DNA of 64,000 bases from Adenanthera pavonina (GCA_026686845.1 JAIVEN010000016.1:30414001-30478000), one strand, 5' to 3'; counted from the stretch's first letter, positions 11,221 through 23,182 are shown. Translations and numbers: made by a program. The notes: generated from the sequence alone by a model not told the origin.

Positions 11221-12977
11221 TGATATAAGGTTTGGTTGGTCACCCAAGAGGGGAAATGAATTAGGAAATGCAAGATTTTCACACTTTTTGATGTGCAACC
11301 CAATTTCACCAGTTATTAAAGCAGAACATGGATGAATAGAGTGTGATGAGGGATATAGATGAAATGACAAGATAAAGAGCAAGACACAAGAATTTATATT
11401 GGTTCGGCCCAAACTACTTGGTCAATGTCCAATCCTCAAGCCATCACTTGAGATTTTCACTATATCCCACAAGTTTAATCTAAGCACTTGTGAAGTCTCA
11501 GTATATCCCATAAGTTTCAGTAGGCACTTGTAAAGCCCCTCGCCTCATATCCTTACAAGATATATAATTTCCCTTAGTATTTCCCCACACTAAGATTCTA
11601 CTTAGAAATTATAGAAAAAATGATTAAGAAATGAAACTCTCTTTTAGATTAGATAATACATTGAAGCCTCATTCTAATGAGGCAGGTTTAACTATGAATG
11701 TTGATACAAAAAGATTTTATGCATTATAGCAACATTTTGGCATAAACTCACTTAATTCCTTTTTACCCATAAGTTTAAATGAAGTTATATTTATAGATTT
11801 GTGGTTTAACTAGTCGTTAGATACAAGTTTTAGCCATTACTCCACAAAAGACCCATTCAATAACCACATTAAATGTATTTGCCATTGGAACATTCGAGTT
11901 TCAAGGCTCAATAGATGAATTACATAGAGTCAGCATAGTTATGTGTTTAACGCTGAACTTCAGAAATTCATTTGTCACAAGAGTGAAATTCAAATTTTGA
12001 GTTTGCTAAAGTTAACCCATGTTAGTTCATGTGAATTTTCATATTGGAAGTGTGTTCATCTATTAGAGGCATGTTCAACATAGCACAAAAGTTCTCTTTT
12101 TGAAATTCAACTGTTCAACTGCAAAACTCGTCTGTCAAAGGTATGCTCTAATGAGACACATAAGTTCTCATTTTGAAATTTGCACTTTGAAGTCCAAAAT
12201 TCGTCTATCAGAGATAATGACAGCAAACTCACTTTGAACTTCACCAATATTTGAATTTTAACTAGGCTTATTGAGAATTTTACACACTTTCACTATAGTG
12301 CTTAGCCTGAAATTCATCTATCAGAAAACCTTTGTGACTTCAAATTTCACTAAGTAAAGTTTGAATTTTGCACAAAATAAAGATGAGTAAAAAACAAAAT
12401 TCATTTGTTAGCCAATATTTATTAATTCCAATATATGCTAACATCATATTTACAAAATCTAACTTGTGTAGAACATATGGTAACAAGATTAAGTAAATTT
12501 CAAAGGTCAAACCATCTCAAGACCCAAGTGTAAACAAAATATACCTAATAGCTAGGTCTTTAAAAGTTGAGCTCCACTTTCACTTGGTCATTTTATTTTT
12601 GGCATGTTCCCTTCTGATCTTCCATTCTTGGAGCATCCTTTCTCTTCTTCTTCTTTAAGTGAGACATGATGTTAATTTTCCTTTCTTTATTCCAATGCTT
12701 ACTCTTCCATCGTAGATAATCCTACATTCGATATATTACACTTACAAACCAAGTAATTAGTCCAATTTATATATTCAACTTGTATTATAAAACATGAGAG
12801 CACTATGGATATATATGTACATAGCATGATATAGGCACTATAAACACAATTAGATACATACTAAAGCATATTTTACTTCTTCAACGGACAACATATATGC
12901 TAGACAAATACGATACATTTGTTCCATATTATTCTGCATTTGTCATTATCAAAACTTATATTATATTAAACCTAACA
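11221..12977 (-). mobile_element. LTR-B family LTR, copy 1
   Basis: On the plus strand this begins around TGATATAAGGTTTGGTTGG (decayed) with TCACCCAAGAGGGG, and ends TTATATTAAACCTAACA. It aligns end to end with the LTR-B copy at 37245-41458: shared blocks include the ATTTATATTGGTTCGGCCCA region at 11393, the TAGATTTGTGG block at 11794, and ATTTGTCATTATCAAAACTT at 12939. It is a relative of the SIRE LTRs, with the same U3 motifs in decayed form. I could not find matching TSDs (flanks GTGCT and TTTGA). It has no internal sequence, so it is a solo or orphan LTR. Near 12474 it retains the unoccupied form of the site that was later hit at 39362 in copy 2. Confidence 0.7.
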
Positions 12978-13309
12978 TTTGATTTCCTAACATGATGCCT
13001 GCCTTGTCATGATAACTTCATTAAATGGTCAGAGATGTGTTTAATGGCTAATTGGCTTGTCCTACCAACCTACCTAGCTTGTCCTATCAAGCTCTGACAC
13101 ATACAAAATGCAATAGGTGAATGGTAAAACAAGCTTAGTAATAGCTATTTAATGTCTCAAACGATTAGATTTCCTTGAAATCTATATATAGAACCACATT
13201 TAAGGTGGTGGGTAATAACTTGAAGTGAGATTACATCCAAACTCTACTAAAATCTTCATCACTCACATTTAAAGCCTCACCTACCTCTTAGAGAGTCATA
13301 ACTACTCAT
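12978..13309 (+). mobile_element. fragment of LTR-B/SIRE-like LTR, left of the nest
   Basis: Blocks such as CTATATATAGAACCACATTTAA (13180-13201) and GGTGGGTAATAACTTGAAGTG resemble the TATA and downstream part of SIRE LTRs (for example 51760-51800). The sequence would continue after the nest at 50735 (TCTACTCTAAAAGAAAGATC), which matches LTR-B. The two pieces therefore appear to be one old LTR split by the 13310-50729 insertion. Confidence 0.45.
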
Positions 13310-15030
13310 TGTCACAACTTACTTTTATACTAAATCATACTTGAAAACATGAAATTTGGAATCATTTCTCAAGCACTTGAATCATTAGAAGATCAAAAAT
13401 CACAAAATAGTTTTTTTTCTTAGGTTACTGTTCATATGGCATTTTTCAAATTTTTTACCAAATTTGACAATTCATAACTAATTCTAAGAAAATCCTTTTG
13501 AGGTGATTTAATTTTTTACCTACAGTATTTAAATCCTTTACATGAGAAAAATAATTCCATATGCATTCATTGGGCCAATTAATACAGTTTAATTCACCAA
13601 ATTTCCCCTGTTATTTGGTCTTTTTGCAAATTCCAGCATCTCTACCTTATCTTTGAAAAATCATGTCTTTTTCTACATGACTCCACATGGAGTGAATTAG
13701 ATGTCATTTTAAAGCTTAGTTGTCCTCTATTTGGTGTAAAAATCCTAGAAAGCTAACATCACATTACGTATAGAATAGGGATAAACTAAACAGATACATA
13801 TGGAAAATACTTTATTTCAATATATATTGTAATTTGCTTGCCAAAACCTATGCAAATGAACTCATTTTGGCAAGAAACTTCTAGAACAAAATTTCATATC
13901 ATAAAATCCAGAACTGGAAATCCTCATACATTTTCTACAACATTAACATAATATTGGGTATTTTACAACCTCATACAAAAACAAGGCACAAATAACAATT
14001 CACATTCATTCTTTCTCCTTTCCTTTGTCCATTAGAGCTCTTGTACCTATTCATGGTCAGTCATGGGAAAAGCAGTAAGGTTTTGGGCAAACCTTAGTAG
14101 CAATTATGTATAGCATACATCAAATCCCTTATCAAGTCTTCACCTTACATTAACATAGCCATGTACAACATACATCATAAAACTTGGTAATTCAAGTAAG
14201 GAAATCAATATAGCCATAACCATCCCAAGCATTATATAAAATTCATTCTAGTCTCAAATCACTAAGCAAGCATGGCAAATAATGCAAAGACATTAAATAC
14301 GTGATTGGGCTTTACTTTAACTTGTAATTGGCTACCTTTACTTTAACTTGTAATTGGCTTGAATTCAAGTGGTTCCCCAATCTGATGTTGGGCTTAGTTT
14401 CACCTATACAACATGTATAACACATTAATATCAATAACCTATCCAAATTGAGCCATTAGATCACTCCCACAATTTAAATTCCTCAAAATTCTCAATTTGG
14501 ACATAATTAAACCCCAATTCTTCAAAAATTCACCAAAAATTCATTCCTAGCTCAAAAATGATGAATAATACCTCTATTCCATGTAATTTTTTGTGAAGAA
14601 TCCAAATATGTCCTCAAAATTACCAAATTCTATCTCTAGCTCTCCTTACTAATCTGGCTGAAATGCATAGATAGAGGGCAAGAAGTAATTTTCTTTGCAA
14701 CTTTGTTTGTACTCATGAAATCATGTCTTTCTCATATGGTTCATGCCTCTTCCCAAGTTCATTACATGAAAACATCTCCCCTTCTTTTTCCTTTACTTTG
14801 GCAGAAAAACTATACTTAGGAGGGAGGAGAAAAACATTTAAAGAAATCAAGCTAAACACATGAAAACTCGCTTGAAGACATAAAGAAACTGACCTTGATT
14901 CTTGTCTTTAAAATCTTCAAGCTTCCTTCTTTCTTTTTCTTCCTCTTCTCTCACGTCTCACTCTCCCTCTTTCTTAAAATTTTGCAGACTTCTCTCTCTC
15001 TCTTCTTACGTCTTGAAGTCATCCAAAATG
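13310..15030 (-). mobile_element. G1 LTR piece (distal part), minus strand
   Basis: About 1.7 kb without genes. Short open frames at 14895-15358 lie in pyrimidine-rich sequence (TTTCTTTTTCTTCCTC) and are not genes. On the minus strand the purine-rich stretch near 14940-15005 and the following text correspond to 4380-4470 of the intact G1 LTR. The block at 13433-13500 (TTCATAACTAATTCTAAG) recurs in similar form at 62940, in another minus-strand LTR remnant. Confidence 0.5.
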
Positions 15031-15069
15031 GGAGAAACCAAAGCATATACATGGACTTCAATTATCATT

Positions 15070-15081
15070 TGGCATCAGAGC
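15070..15081 (+). other. primer binding site, LARD-type plus copy
   Basis: TGGCATCAGAGC differs by one base from the initiator-Met tRNA complement TGGTATCAGAGC used by many plant LTR elements. It follows the LTR-end-like TTATCA. The minus-strand copy has the identical variant at 45316-45327, so the T-to-C change is typical of this family. Confidence 0.75.
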
Positions 15082-15169
15082 TTAGATTTGCAAATCAATG
15101 TGTGTTTTTCTATTTTGCTTCTTTCTCTTCGATTTATTCTACTTTTGTTGCTTATGGAAAATTTGTGTC

Positions 15170-15310
15170 ATTGTTTATCCGTACAGTTGTCACTGCTCTC
15201 CGTCACTATTTTCATTTACTATTCACCGTCACTATTTCAGCCATTGTTCACAGTCACTATGCATAGTTACTATTCACCATACTATTCAAAGCTACTGTTC
15301 ATCATACTAT
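15170..15310 (+). repeat. degenerate tandem repeats in the LARD leader (CACTATTCACC units)
   Basis: Repeated units of about 10-25 bp based on GTCACTATT / TACTATTCACCGTCACTATT fill this stretch. The inverse form (GTGAACAGTACTATGCACAGT units) occurs at the same position in the minus copy, 45085-45215. A poly-A/T-rich tract follows at 15346-15440. Confidence 0.6.
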
Positions 15311-15988
15311 TTTAGTTTTGCTTCTTATGTGAGTTGTCCAGATTTAAAAAAAAAATAGCAGTAAAAAAATGAGGAAAAAAAAGAGAGATTGATTACTAAA
15401 AAAATTTAGTAGCAAAAAAAAACAAAAAAAATATATTTGATTCGATTCGATTTGAGATTTGATTGACTTAATTTATCAACTTTGGTGGTCCTTAATTCAC
15501 TTAAGTTGTTTCCTTTTCTTTTCAATTTTTCATTGTTCCTTTTTGTATTTTCTAGCTTCTGTTCATTTGCTTCCTTGCTGGAATTTTTAGTTCCTCTGTG
15601 TTCATTTTGTATTGGTCATTACTTAATTAGATTAGGATCTTTGAGAACTTTAATTTTGGACTTTTAGTTTTCTATGATTAACACTTCGTCAAAAATTGAT
15701 TTCCTCTTGATTGAAATTGTGGTTTTAATTTACCACTCTCATAAGAAAGCGAGCTCTGAGTGGAAAAAGGCAAGAGAGAAATTGTATCATATCTGAAAAA
15801 GCCTTAACTTAGTGTGAAACATGAATGCATTCGCATTATTTGAGTAAAACACATGAGGGAGTGGTGAGGTCCTTTCATCTTTATACTTTTGTTGGCTACT
15901 AACCATGTTAGGATTTCTAAGCTTTGCATCTCACAAGAAGTCTTTGAGAAAAGTTTCCAACTATGACTGAAAGTTAAGGAAGTCAAAG

Positions 15989-16950
15989 TTGAAAACTCCT
16001 TCTTTCCAAGGCAAAAATTATCCTAATCTTTATTGGGAATGGGAAAGAGGAATTGAGCAAGTGTTTGATTATTACCATATCACTAGGACAAAGTTGATTA
16101 TGCCATCATTAGTTTTACTAACCATGTGGAAGTATGGTGGGAAAGGTTCTACAAAACATGGATTGAATATGGATTTGAACCTATCACTTCATGGGAGGAT
16201 GTGAAAAGTCTTTTGAGAAGAAAGTTTGGTTCATTTCACAACCAACCTATGCCTAAAAGTGAAGATGAGCATCTTAAAGAGATGCACATCTCCATGAAAA
16301 AGAATTCAACTCCTATTGTGTGTGATTCCCACGTGGAGAAAGATGATCGAGCAGATGACGAAGTTGCTACCACTTCAACAACCGATGATGGAATAAGAGA
16401 ATCTGCTATAGGTATGCCTAAACCTCAAAATTCTAATACTGATATCTCTTGTGATTTAGGATGTGATAATTTTGATGAGATGAATGTTGTTTGCATTAAT
16501 GATATCTCTTGCAATGGATCAATTGAATTGGAAAGCAAGTGTGAACGCCTTGAACCTAAGAATATCAATAATTTTGATGATGTTGCTTATGTTGAAGAGA
16601 TTGATTATTTGCATCAATTAGAGGAGAATATTGATCTAGAAGTTGCTAGTACTTTTGATTATAATGGTGTTTCTAATTTGTATCAATTAGGAAATGAATT
16701 TCATGACAGTGCTAATGAGATTAACCATGATTACGTGCAACTTTTAGAAGAAAAACATGATTTATTTGTTGCTAATAATTTGGTGGAAAATTCTATGGAT
16801 AATGGCATGATTCCTTGGGGAATTGACTCTTATAATTGCATTGATGTTGAGCATATTAACATGGTAATTAGAGATTATGCTTTTGATTCTAACTTGAATG
16901 GGCATATTAGTCTCTATTCTTTTGTAGTGGAAAAGGCCATGAATCATTGA
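15989..16950 (+). pseudogene. gag-derived ORF of LARD-type element, plus copy
   Basis: The N-terminal part (15989-16125, other frame) reads PSFQGKNYPNLYWEWERGIE, typical of gypsy gag. One frameshift near 16080 joins it to an open frame at 16126-16950 (274 codons) starting VWWERFYKTW...SWEDVKSLLRRKF, the end of the retrotransposon gag domain. Beyond this the protein is unlike normal gag: it has no CCHC zinc knuckle but a long acidic, Asn/Asp-rich region (TTSTTDDGIRES, CDLGCDN, NLVENSMDN) ending DVEHINMVIRDYAFDSNLN and SLYSFVVEKA. The minus copy at 42920-44326 keeps these blocks. The likely role is a capsid-like protein for a pol-less element; the acidic extension is unassigned. Lys/Arg-rich sequence follows in other frames at 17011-17160. 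Confidence 0.65.
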
Positions 16951-18230
16951 CATGTAATTTAGGTGAAACTTGTGAGAAAATAAAGAGTGAGCTTAAGTGG
17001 AAAAATATGAGTGAGAAAAATAAGAGAGAAGGTCCACAAAAATGCAAAGAGTGCAAAAAGAGTAAGTGAGAACAAGATTGAGAGAAGATTGAAAAAGAGA
17101 AAGAAAAAGAGAGAAAAGAGAAAAGAAAAGGAGAGTTTGAGGAAGAATGAAAGTGAAAGTAAGCTTAAAGTACTTTGTACAAAACTTCTTCCCTCTTCAC
17201 CTTATCTTTCTTATGTGTCTTCATTGTATCTTCTTCCTTCTCATTAGGTTTTTCATTTCTTTGAATTATGTCACCTATCTTTGTTGCATGAGTGCCTTGT
17301 GAAAGAGATGCATTGTGATAATTTAATGTCATATTCACTCATCGTTGCTTCATCCTCTATTTCATCTCATGGTCATTGTGTTTTGTTTCCTTTAGTTGTT
17401 TCTTATATCTATGTAAGTCATCACATATATTATGTGTTGTGTGAGTCTAATGAGTCATGTTTTTTTTTCTTTGCATGTGGTTTGTTGCTTCATTTCACAA
17501 ATCATTTATGTTCAAACTTTGCGTATTGTGTTCCTTTTTATGTCCTTATTTTCTCCTGATTTGTGATAATTTATTCAATGTGATTTCTGTTCAATCTTTG
17601 TTCTCTCATTACTCTATCAAATTGATTTCTTCATATGTGTTATCTTTCATCTTGTTTCATGATCTTCAAGTCATTTCTTCTCCATCTTTGTTTTATCATT
17701 ATGCATCATCTACATGTGTCAAATCTGTCTAGATTTCGAATTTAATGAATTACATCCAAATCTGTCCAGATTTCTTTCCATATGATAATTGTATCACTTT
17801 AGTCCCTTTTGAGTCTTTTTGTGTCATGTTTTGTCCTAATTTTATCCTTCATGTTTTCCCTAACCCTTTGGTTCTATTTGAGTCAAGTTGTGCCGACTTT
17901 GTCTCTAGTTCTTTGTGGCAGGATATTGGTGAAAATGATATGAAGAAAGGTTTTAGATTGTGTACACCAATGCTGGAAAAAAAGTCCCTTGTTCGACATA
18001 ATGGTTGGAAATTTATGATCTTGGAGATTGGTTGCAAAAGCTTAAAGGAATATTTAAAACAAATTTGCAGCCAAGGGAGAATGATATCCTTCAAGTTCAT
18101 GGAAGGATTAAAGAAAAGATGCATCAATCAAGCTTGAAACGTAAGTATACTCCATATAATTTATTTGATCCATTAAATTGTTCCCTTTCTTTCCATGTAG
18201 ATTATGGAGATTCGAGAACGAATCTTTTCG
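16951..18230 (+). other. non-pol internal region of LARD-type plus copy
   Basis: It holds several medium open frames (17011-17247 Lys/Arg-rich; 17281-17559 hydrophobic; 17745-18137). The same stretches can be translated on the minus strand at 41885-42919, where SHGH..LFPL..SYIYVSHHIYYVLCES-like text recurs. The copies are so similar at the DNA level that this alone does not prove coding. I saw no pol motifs. It is best treated as conserved sequence of unknown role. Confidence 0.45.
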
Positions 18231-18243
18231 AAGAGGGAGGGAA
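18231..18243 (+). other. polypurine tract, LARD-type plus copy
   Basis: AAGAGGGAGGGAA lies directly before the LTR start TGATAGAGG. The minus copy has TTCCCTTCCTCCTCG at 41896-41910. Confidence 0.7.
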
Positions 18244-19074
18244 TGATAGAGGATGGCTTAGACAAATTCAAGAGTATTGTAGGAGGTTTTATCACTTGGA
18301 AAGATTCAAGCCCAAGAGAAGCCCATTGGAAGAGATTACTTAAAAAATCATGTGCTTCACTAAAAGAGCATGTGACTTAAGTATTAGTGGGCTTATTTTA
18401 TTTTAATTTCATTTTTATTAATTATGGGCTGAACTATGTTGAATAATAAAGCTCAATTGGTCAAATAGTAGTCTTTTTGATAGCCCTCATTGTAAATAAA
18501 CATGTCATATACCAAACATGTGATTTCATTAATGTGTTGGCATGTTTATAAGGACTTAGGTATTATTTTATTATTTTTTTATGAATTTTCATTATTTTAT
18601 TTTAGGGCTTTATTTTATTAGTTTTCTAGGTCCAATAGGAGTATTATTTGAGCCCACAGTCTCCTAATCCTATTAGGATTACTTGAGTCCAAATTAATTA
18701 GGTTTTCTAGGCTTATTATATTACATTTTACCTTGCCTATTTAAAGCTAGTTTTTATGTGCGTTTTTCAAATTTAGACGAATGAGAATTTCAATTTTGTG
18801 AGTTTTCCTCTTGCGCTTCTTTGAGTGCTAGAGAGAACACTATGACTTATTAAGGAATTGGTCAATCCTTATGGTGTCACCGGAACTAGGGTTCAAGAGA
18901 CCAACATCTATCCTTCTTATCTTCTCTATTATTGTTTTTTTTTGCCACTGTTTTTGTCTGTTTTGCTCATTTTCTTTGCTGTCTAGTCTTTGTGTTCCTT
19001 GTTTCGCAAAGATCCAAGTGTTATACGTATCAAAGTGGGTTCTTTGGATGGATTCCATAAACGTTCACCTATCA
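18244..19074 (+). mobile_element. 3' LTR of LARD-type element, plus copy
   Basis: 831 bp, TGATAGAGG...TTCACCTATCA. It matches in reverse the LTR units at 45330-47845 over its length; shared blocks include CTCCTAATCCTATTAGGATTA (18661-18681), GTGCGTTTTTCA and GAACTAGGGTTCAAGAGACC. A TATA-like CTATTTAAAG lies at 18737-18746 and is conserved in the other units as CCTTAAATAGG (reverse). Its ends form a short inverted repeat (TGATA...TATCA). Confidence 0.75.
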
Positions 19075-19300
19075 TTTGGCCAACAACAAATACTTCTCAC
19101 AGAAGTTCTTCCCAAAAAAAAATATTAAAATAATTCTCTATCCCCATGTACTGCAGATCACATCCAAAAATGGGAGCAAAGAGACTGATTAAATAGCTTA
19201 ATTACCTTGGCTAATCATGGTTACATTAATTAACCAATTTAGTTTACTTTTAAATACTTCCTCAAGAAGTCTTCACCAAAAATAATAAAAAAATATACAA
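19075..19300 (-). mobile_element. G1 LTR piece (middle), minus strand
   Basis: On the minus strand ACTTCTTGAGGAAG followed by an AATTAATTAA-rich stretch with CATGATTAGCC corresponds to 4239-4320 of the G1 LTR. The sequence CATCCAAAAATGGGAG at about 19163 also occurs (one base shorter) at 15020, on the other side of the LARD insertion. This may mark the original junction or a local duplication. Confidence 0.4.
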
Positions 19301-21243
19301 TCTTTAAAGACCCAAAATTAGAGAAATTCTAAAATAGAATAATAAATAACAAATAAAAAAGAGAGAAAGTAAACTAATAATTTCAAGAAGATAAAAGACA
19401 TATTTAGTAGATGTAAAAGTTAATTTTATATTTATTTCATTCTTTTAGAACAAAATTTTTTTTTTTAACTATAATAGATGAATAAATTTTGGTGGATTAG
19501 CATAACGTAAATAGTTAATAATTATTTGGGCATGTATTTTAAGTTTACCATTTAGTCTAGAGTTCAAATCTTTACATGATACTTTGAGAAAAATTTTCAA
19601 TCTTTTAAATAATTGTGAAATCACTAAAATGCCCTTTCTCCTTATCCTAATGAATTGGTCTTTTTGTCATTTCTCATAAACAAAAAAATATCCCCCTTCC
19701 TCTCCATTTCTTGTGCGACACCTGGACCATGGAAAGCACTCACCCATACCTCCTACTTTCTTCATCACCGACTTCTTTCTTCTTTCCATAGGGATGCATC
19801 GTGCCTCACCTTTTCTCTCCCTATTTCTGCGCCATGTTTCTCCTTTCTTCCTCCTTGTTGTAGCCCAATGTTGCTGGTGTGTGGGTGCATTTTGATTATT
19901 CTTTTCCCTTCCCATACCAACTGCTATTCATGACTAGGTAAGCTACTGTTTTTCTTTTCTTTTTCTTCCTCTTGCTGTGTTTTCTTCTACTTCATGTATT
20001 CCTCTTGTTGCACCATTCATTTCTCTTTCAATTGCTATATGTTTCGTGAGATGTATTTGGGTATATGATGCTGACTTTCACTTCCCAAAATCTGCCACTA
20101 TTCTGGCATTAAAGCAGAGGAAGGATATAGGTATGAAGCTATCTAATATCTGAAGCCAAGAAACTCATTATGTGATAGGCATTTCAATGAATAATTTTCT
20201 GGTTTTATCTTGATGTATGAATGATATGGAAAAACTTGATTTTTCTCTCCTTTTCAACATCAGGAATGTTGGAAAACTTGGGACTTTTAAATTGATATGG
20301 GAAATTGATGTTTAGGAAGTGTTGTAACATCTTGTTGGTGTGTGGAAGTTGTTGGACTGGTAATTTAAAAATTAAGAGCTTGCTTTATCAATTTAGTTTT
20401 GATGCATATTAGATGTATGATAAAATGTTTAAGAAAAGGAGGTGAGAATTATAAACAAAGACTTTATAACTTTAAAGAGCATAATAAACATTTGTAGGAA
20501 TGTATTATTGATAAGGAAATTACAATGAGACAATATTAAATTAGCATGACTATATCATTTGACTCAACTTCAAACTTAGTGTTCTTAAATTTCCCATATT
20601 AGAATTTAAGCTTAGAGATGTATATGAAAATTTCTAGATATTTTATATATAAGAGGAAACATGAACATAAACGTTAAGGGAAGAAGGGATTGGCTATTGA
20701 AAATGAAACCATTGTTGTGTATCTTAATATATATATATATAGTTGAAGAAATATTATAAAATTGAATGAATAATTGAATCATATTGAATTAGAACCCTTT
20801 TTATATTTCTCAAAAGTGAAAGAAGTATTATGTCTGAAAGGAGATTAAAGTATTAGAATAACAAAAGTTTGGGAATCAATAGGTAAGAAAAATGGGAGAA
20901 CTTTAATTCCCTTAAGTAAGATAGATAAACAAGTAATAAGATAATTTTATTAAGTTATTTATAATATTAAAAGGTTTTTCTTTTGGGTACGTAGGTTCCT
21001 AGACAAATAAGCCAAGAAACAGGCTGCGGCGCTAGAGAGTCCAGTAGCGAGTAAAAAATAGGGGAGGTCTGAAGCTACGGTGGTACTATAGCGGCCGTGG
21101 CCCCAGCCCACTTTATGATGTTTTTGTGTTATTGTTTTGCTGCCCGATGGTTTTGCAAGGCTCCTTTGAGATGTTTGCATTGTGTTTAGTTGATTTCTGA
21201 AGTTTTGGTCAAGTATAGAGGTGTTTAGAGGTAGGTTGTTACA
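19301..21243 (+). mobile_element. possible gypsy-type LTR ending at 21243 (boundaries uncertain)
   Basis: The right end reads GAGGTAGGTTGTTACA followed by TTATT, like chromovirus LTR ends. A GC-richer block at 21020-21110 (CTGCGGCGCTAGAG, GGAGGTCTGAAGC, GCGGCCGTGGCC) is typical of such LTRs. A possible start is TGGGCATG at 19527, preceded by the same TTATT. However, TTATT is a low-information match in AT-rich DNA and TGGG is an unusual start. The open frames at 19655-19933 lie on both strands and show no codon pattern. I see no gene here. Confidence 0.35.
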
Positions 21244-22250
21244 TTATTCGTGCATGGAATAGATGAAAAGATTTCAAGGTCATTATTTATGCTTTTATAT
21301 ATTGTGAATGATTGAAATACAAGGGTATTTGTATTCCATGCATGCCTGAAAGGTTTTAAGAGATCGAGTACAGAACGCTGGTTGCTAATGGCAGTTCCAT
21401 TAGTCCTTGGTGCACCATGGTTAACACCCACCTAGCAAGGTGTACGCTTAGAAGGTACTAGCCCCATGTGTCGGCCAACACACGTGGAATGGAGGGATGG
21501 ATTTTCATGAGCATTGTTCTCACGCCTGTTATTTGTAAGCTTAGCACTCACGCCTCTTTTCTTGTGTTTAGCTGCACTTGTTTGGTTACTTACCCTGGTG
21601 GACTGTGTGTCCACGCCTGTTTCTTTGTTATGTTTATGTCCTCTATAATGAAAGGAATTTCAAGAAAGATTTATTCTCTATTGTGAATTTTAAAGAGAAT
21701 ATTCTCATTTCATGTTTTATATGCCTCACATTAACTCATCATCTACTCTTGATTAAATTATGTTAGTTCAGTTAAAAATAGTTTATTAAATTTGATATGA
21801 CGTGGCTTTTGTTTTTATTAAGCTAAAGTAATAATATTTTCATATACGATAAGGAATTGGAAATTCTGTTTGGTTTGGTTTAATTTGAAGCTTAATTATG
21901 ACCATTGTTGAATTCCCAATTCTTTATTTGACTTGCTTTAATTATGTTTAATATTTCTATGGGACGTTATTTACTAGTAAACGTTTTGGCCTCAAATAGT
22001 AGAATTGACTCGTCACCTCCAGCAAATCCTTGAGAAGCATCTTCTACTACTAGGAAGCTTTTAATCACTCCTATGGATGAACTCACTTTAAATGTAAATA
22101 ATTTATATCATTGTCATATCTTTTGTATTTAGCCTAGATATGCTCCACATGATTCATAGGCAGGATCTTGATCTTTTGATGTGTTGATGTATGTATTACT
22201 GTGCAACTGACCTCTCTATATTGTATTTTGATTGGATATGTTGTAGAACT
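21244..22250. other. unassigned sequence left of the Tat/Ogre-like element
   Basis: No gene is recognisable. It is probably one side of an older gypsy-type LTR or internal region whose other side is 49835-50045: joining GTTGTAGAACT (22250) to TTTTCACAAGG gives continuous text in the style of such LTRs. A 13-bp inverted repeat (CGTGCATGGAATA at 21249, TATTCCATGCATG at 21332; 12 of 13 match) is present. Open frames at 21468-21766 are short and overlap on both strands. Confidence 0.3.
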
Positions 22251-23182
22251 TGTGAACACCATATTTTGTCCAGATCCCTTTAAAAAATAATAATAATTTT
22301 TTTAATAAATATGACAAGAAAAAAATTTACATAAAATAAAATAGTAAAAAAATATCTCTAAAAGATTGCCATATTTTGAGGAATTATGATTTTCTTTTTG
22401 AGATTTTCATAAAACTAAAAAAGAGTAATAAATCATTGATTGAGATTTGATATCAAATTAATATGGAAAAAAATAAAGCAAATCAATCAATCTCAATGTG
22501 AATATCAAAGAAAAATAATAAAAGAGATTTTTGTGATTTTAGAGCATTAATTGAATGATTTACTTTTTTGGCACTATAAATAGAGGCAAGGTGAGAAAAG
22601 ATGGGAAGAGAAAAAAAGGAAAAGAAGAATTTGAGTGAAAGAGAGAGGGTATGTGAGGGTGGTTTGAGAGTGAAGAAAAAGTTGATGGTAAATATTGTTT
22701 TTATCGAAAAAGCTTAAGGTAGAAAATTTCTTCTCTTCATCTTCATTTCATCTCATTCAATCTCTTTGCATAGTTGGGGTTTTCTTATGGGTAAAACTTT
22801 TTTTAGAATATGATCTTATATCTTTTTCTTTTCTTGAATATTTCCATGGATCCCAAGTTTGATGTTTTGAGAGATCCATAGAATAATTTATTCATACCGA
22901 TGAATACCTCATAATAGGTGGAGGTATGCTTGTGATGCATTTTGTTTTCTTCTCTTCAATTTGTTTCTATAGACCCCAAAGTATGATATTTTAGTGAAGT
23001 CTTAGAGACAAATTACTCATATCTATAAATATCCTTAATAAGGATAGAAGCGTATTCTCGTTGATAATGGATAAATTTGTCCTACTTTATCATGATTTGT
23101 ATTCCATAAGCCAAGGTGTATAACTACATGATTATGGTCATACTTGCCAAACACACTGACTAAATTAATGGAATGACATTCT

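Larger units (their letters stand above)
15068..19074 (+). mobile_element. LARD-type non-autonomous gypsy-like element, plus copy (5' LTR lost)
   Basis: The order is primer binding site (15070-15081), a leader with CACTATTCACC-type repeats, a gag-derived ORF, a long non-pol region, a polypurine tract (18231-18243) and a 3' LTR (18244-19074). There is no protease, reverse transcriptase or integrase. A second, opposite-strand copy lies at 41710-47845 with the same order, so the absence of pol is a family trait rather than a private deletion. The expected 5' LTR is missing; only its last bases (TTATCA) may remain before the PBS. Confidence 0.7.

Noticed and set aside
11221..12977. TSD for LTR-B copy 1
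   Set aside because: Flanks GTGCT and TTTGA do not match and the left end is decayed; I do not claim an insertion boundary.
14895..15358. Three overlapping hydrophobic ORFs
   Set aside because: Pyrimidine-rich LTR end plus the repeat leader of the LARD-type element; composition artefact.
17281..17732. Hydrophobic ORFs with membrane-like segments in the LARD-type plus copy
   Set aside because: Similar text on the minus strand at 42590-42919 is explained by DNA-level similarity of the two copies; no evidence of coding constraint could be obtained by eye.
19655..19933. Open frames on both strands (92, 82 and 60 codons)
   Set aside because: They overlap each other on opposite strands, have no recognisable domain, and lie in probable LTR sequence.
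19527..21243. Complete solo LTR with TSD TTATT
   Set aside because: The duplicate is AT-only and likely by chance, and TGGGCATG is not a typical LTR start; kept only as a low-confidence feature without a claimed TSD.
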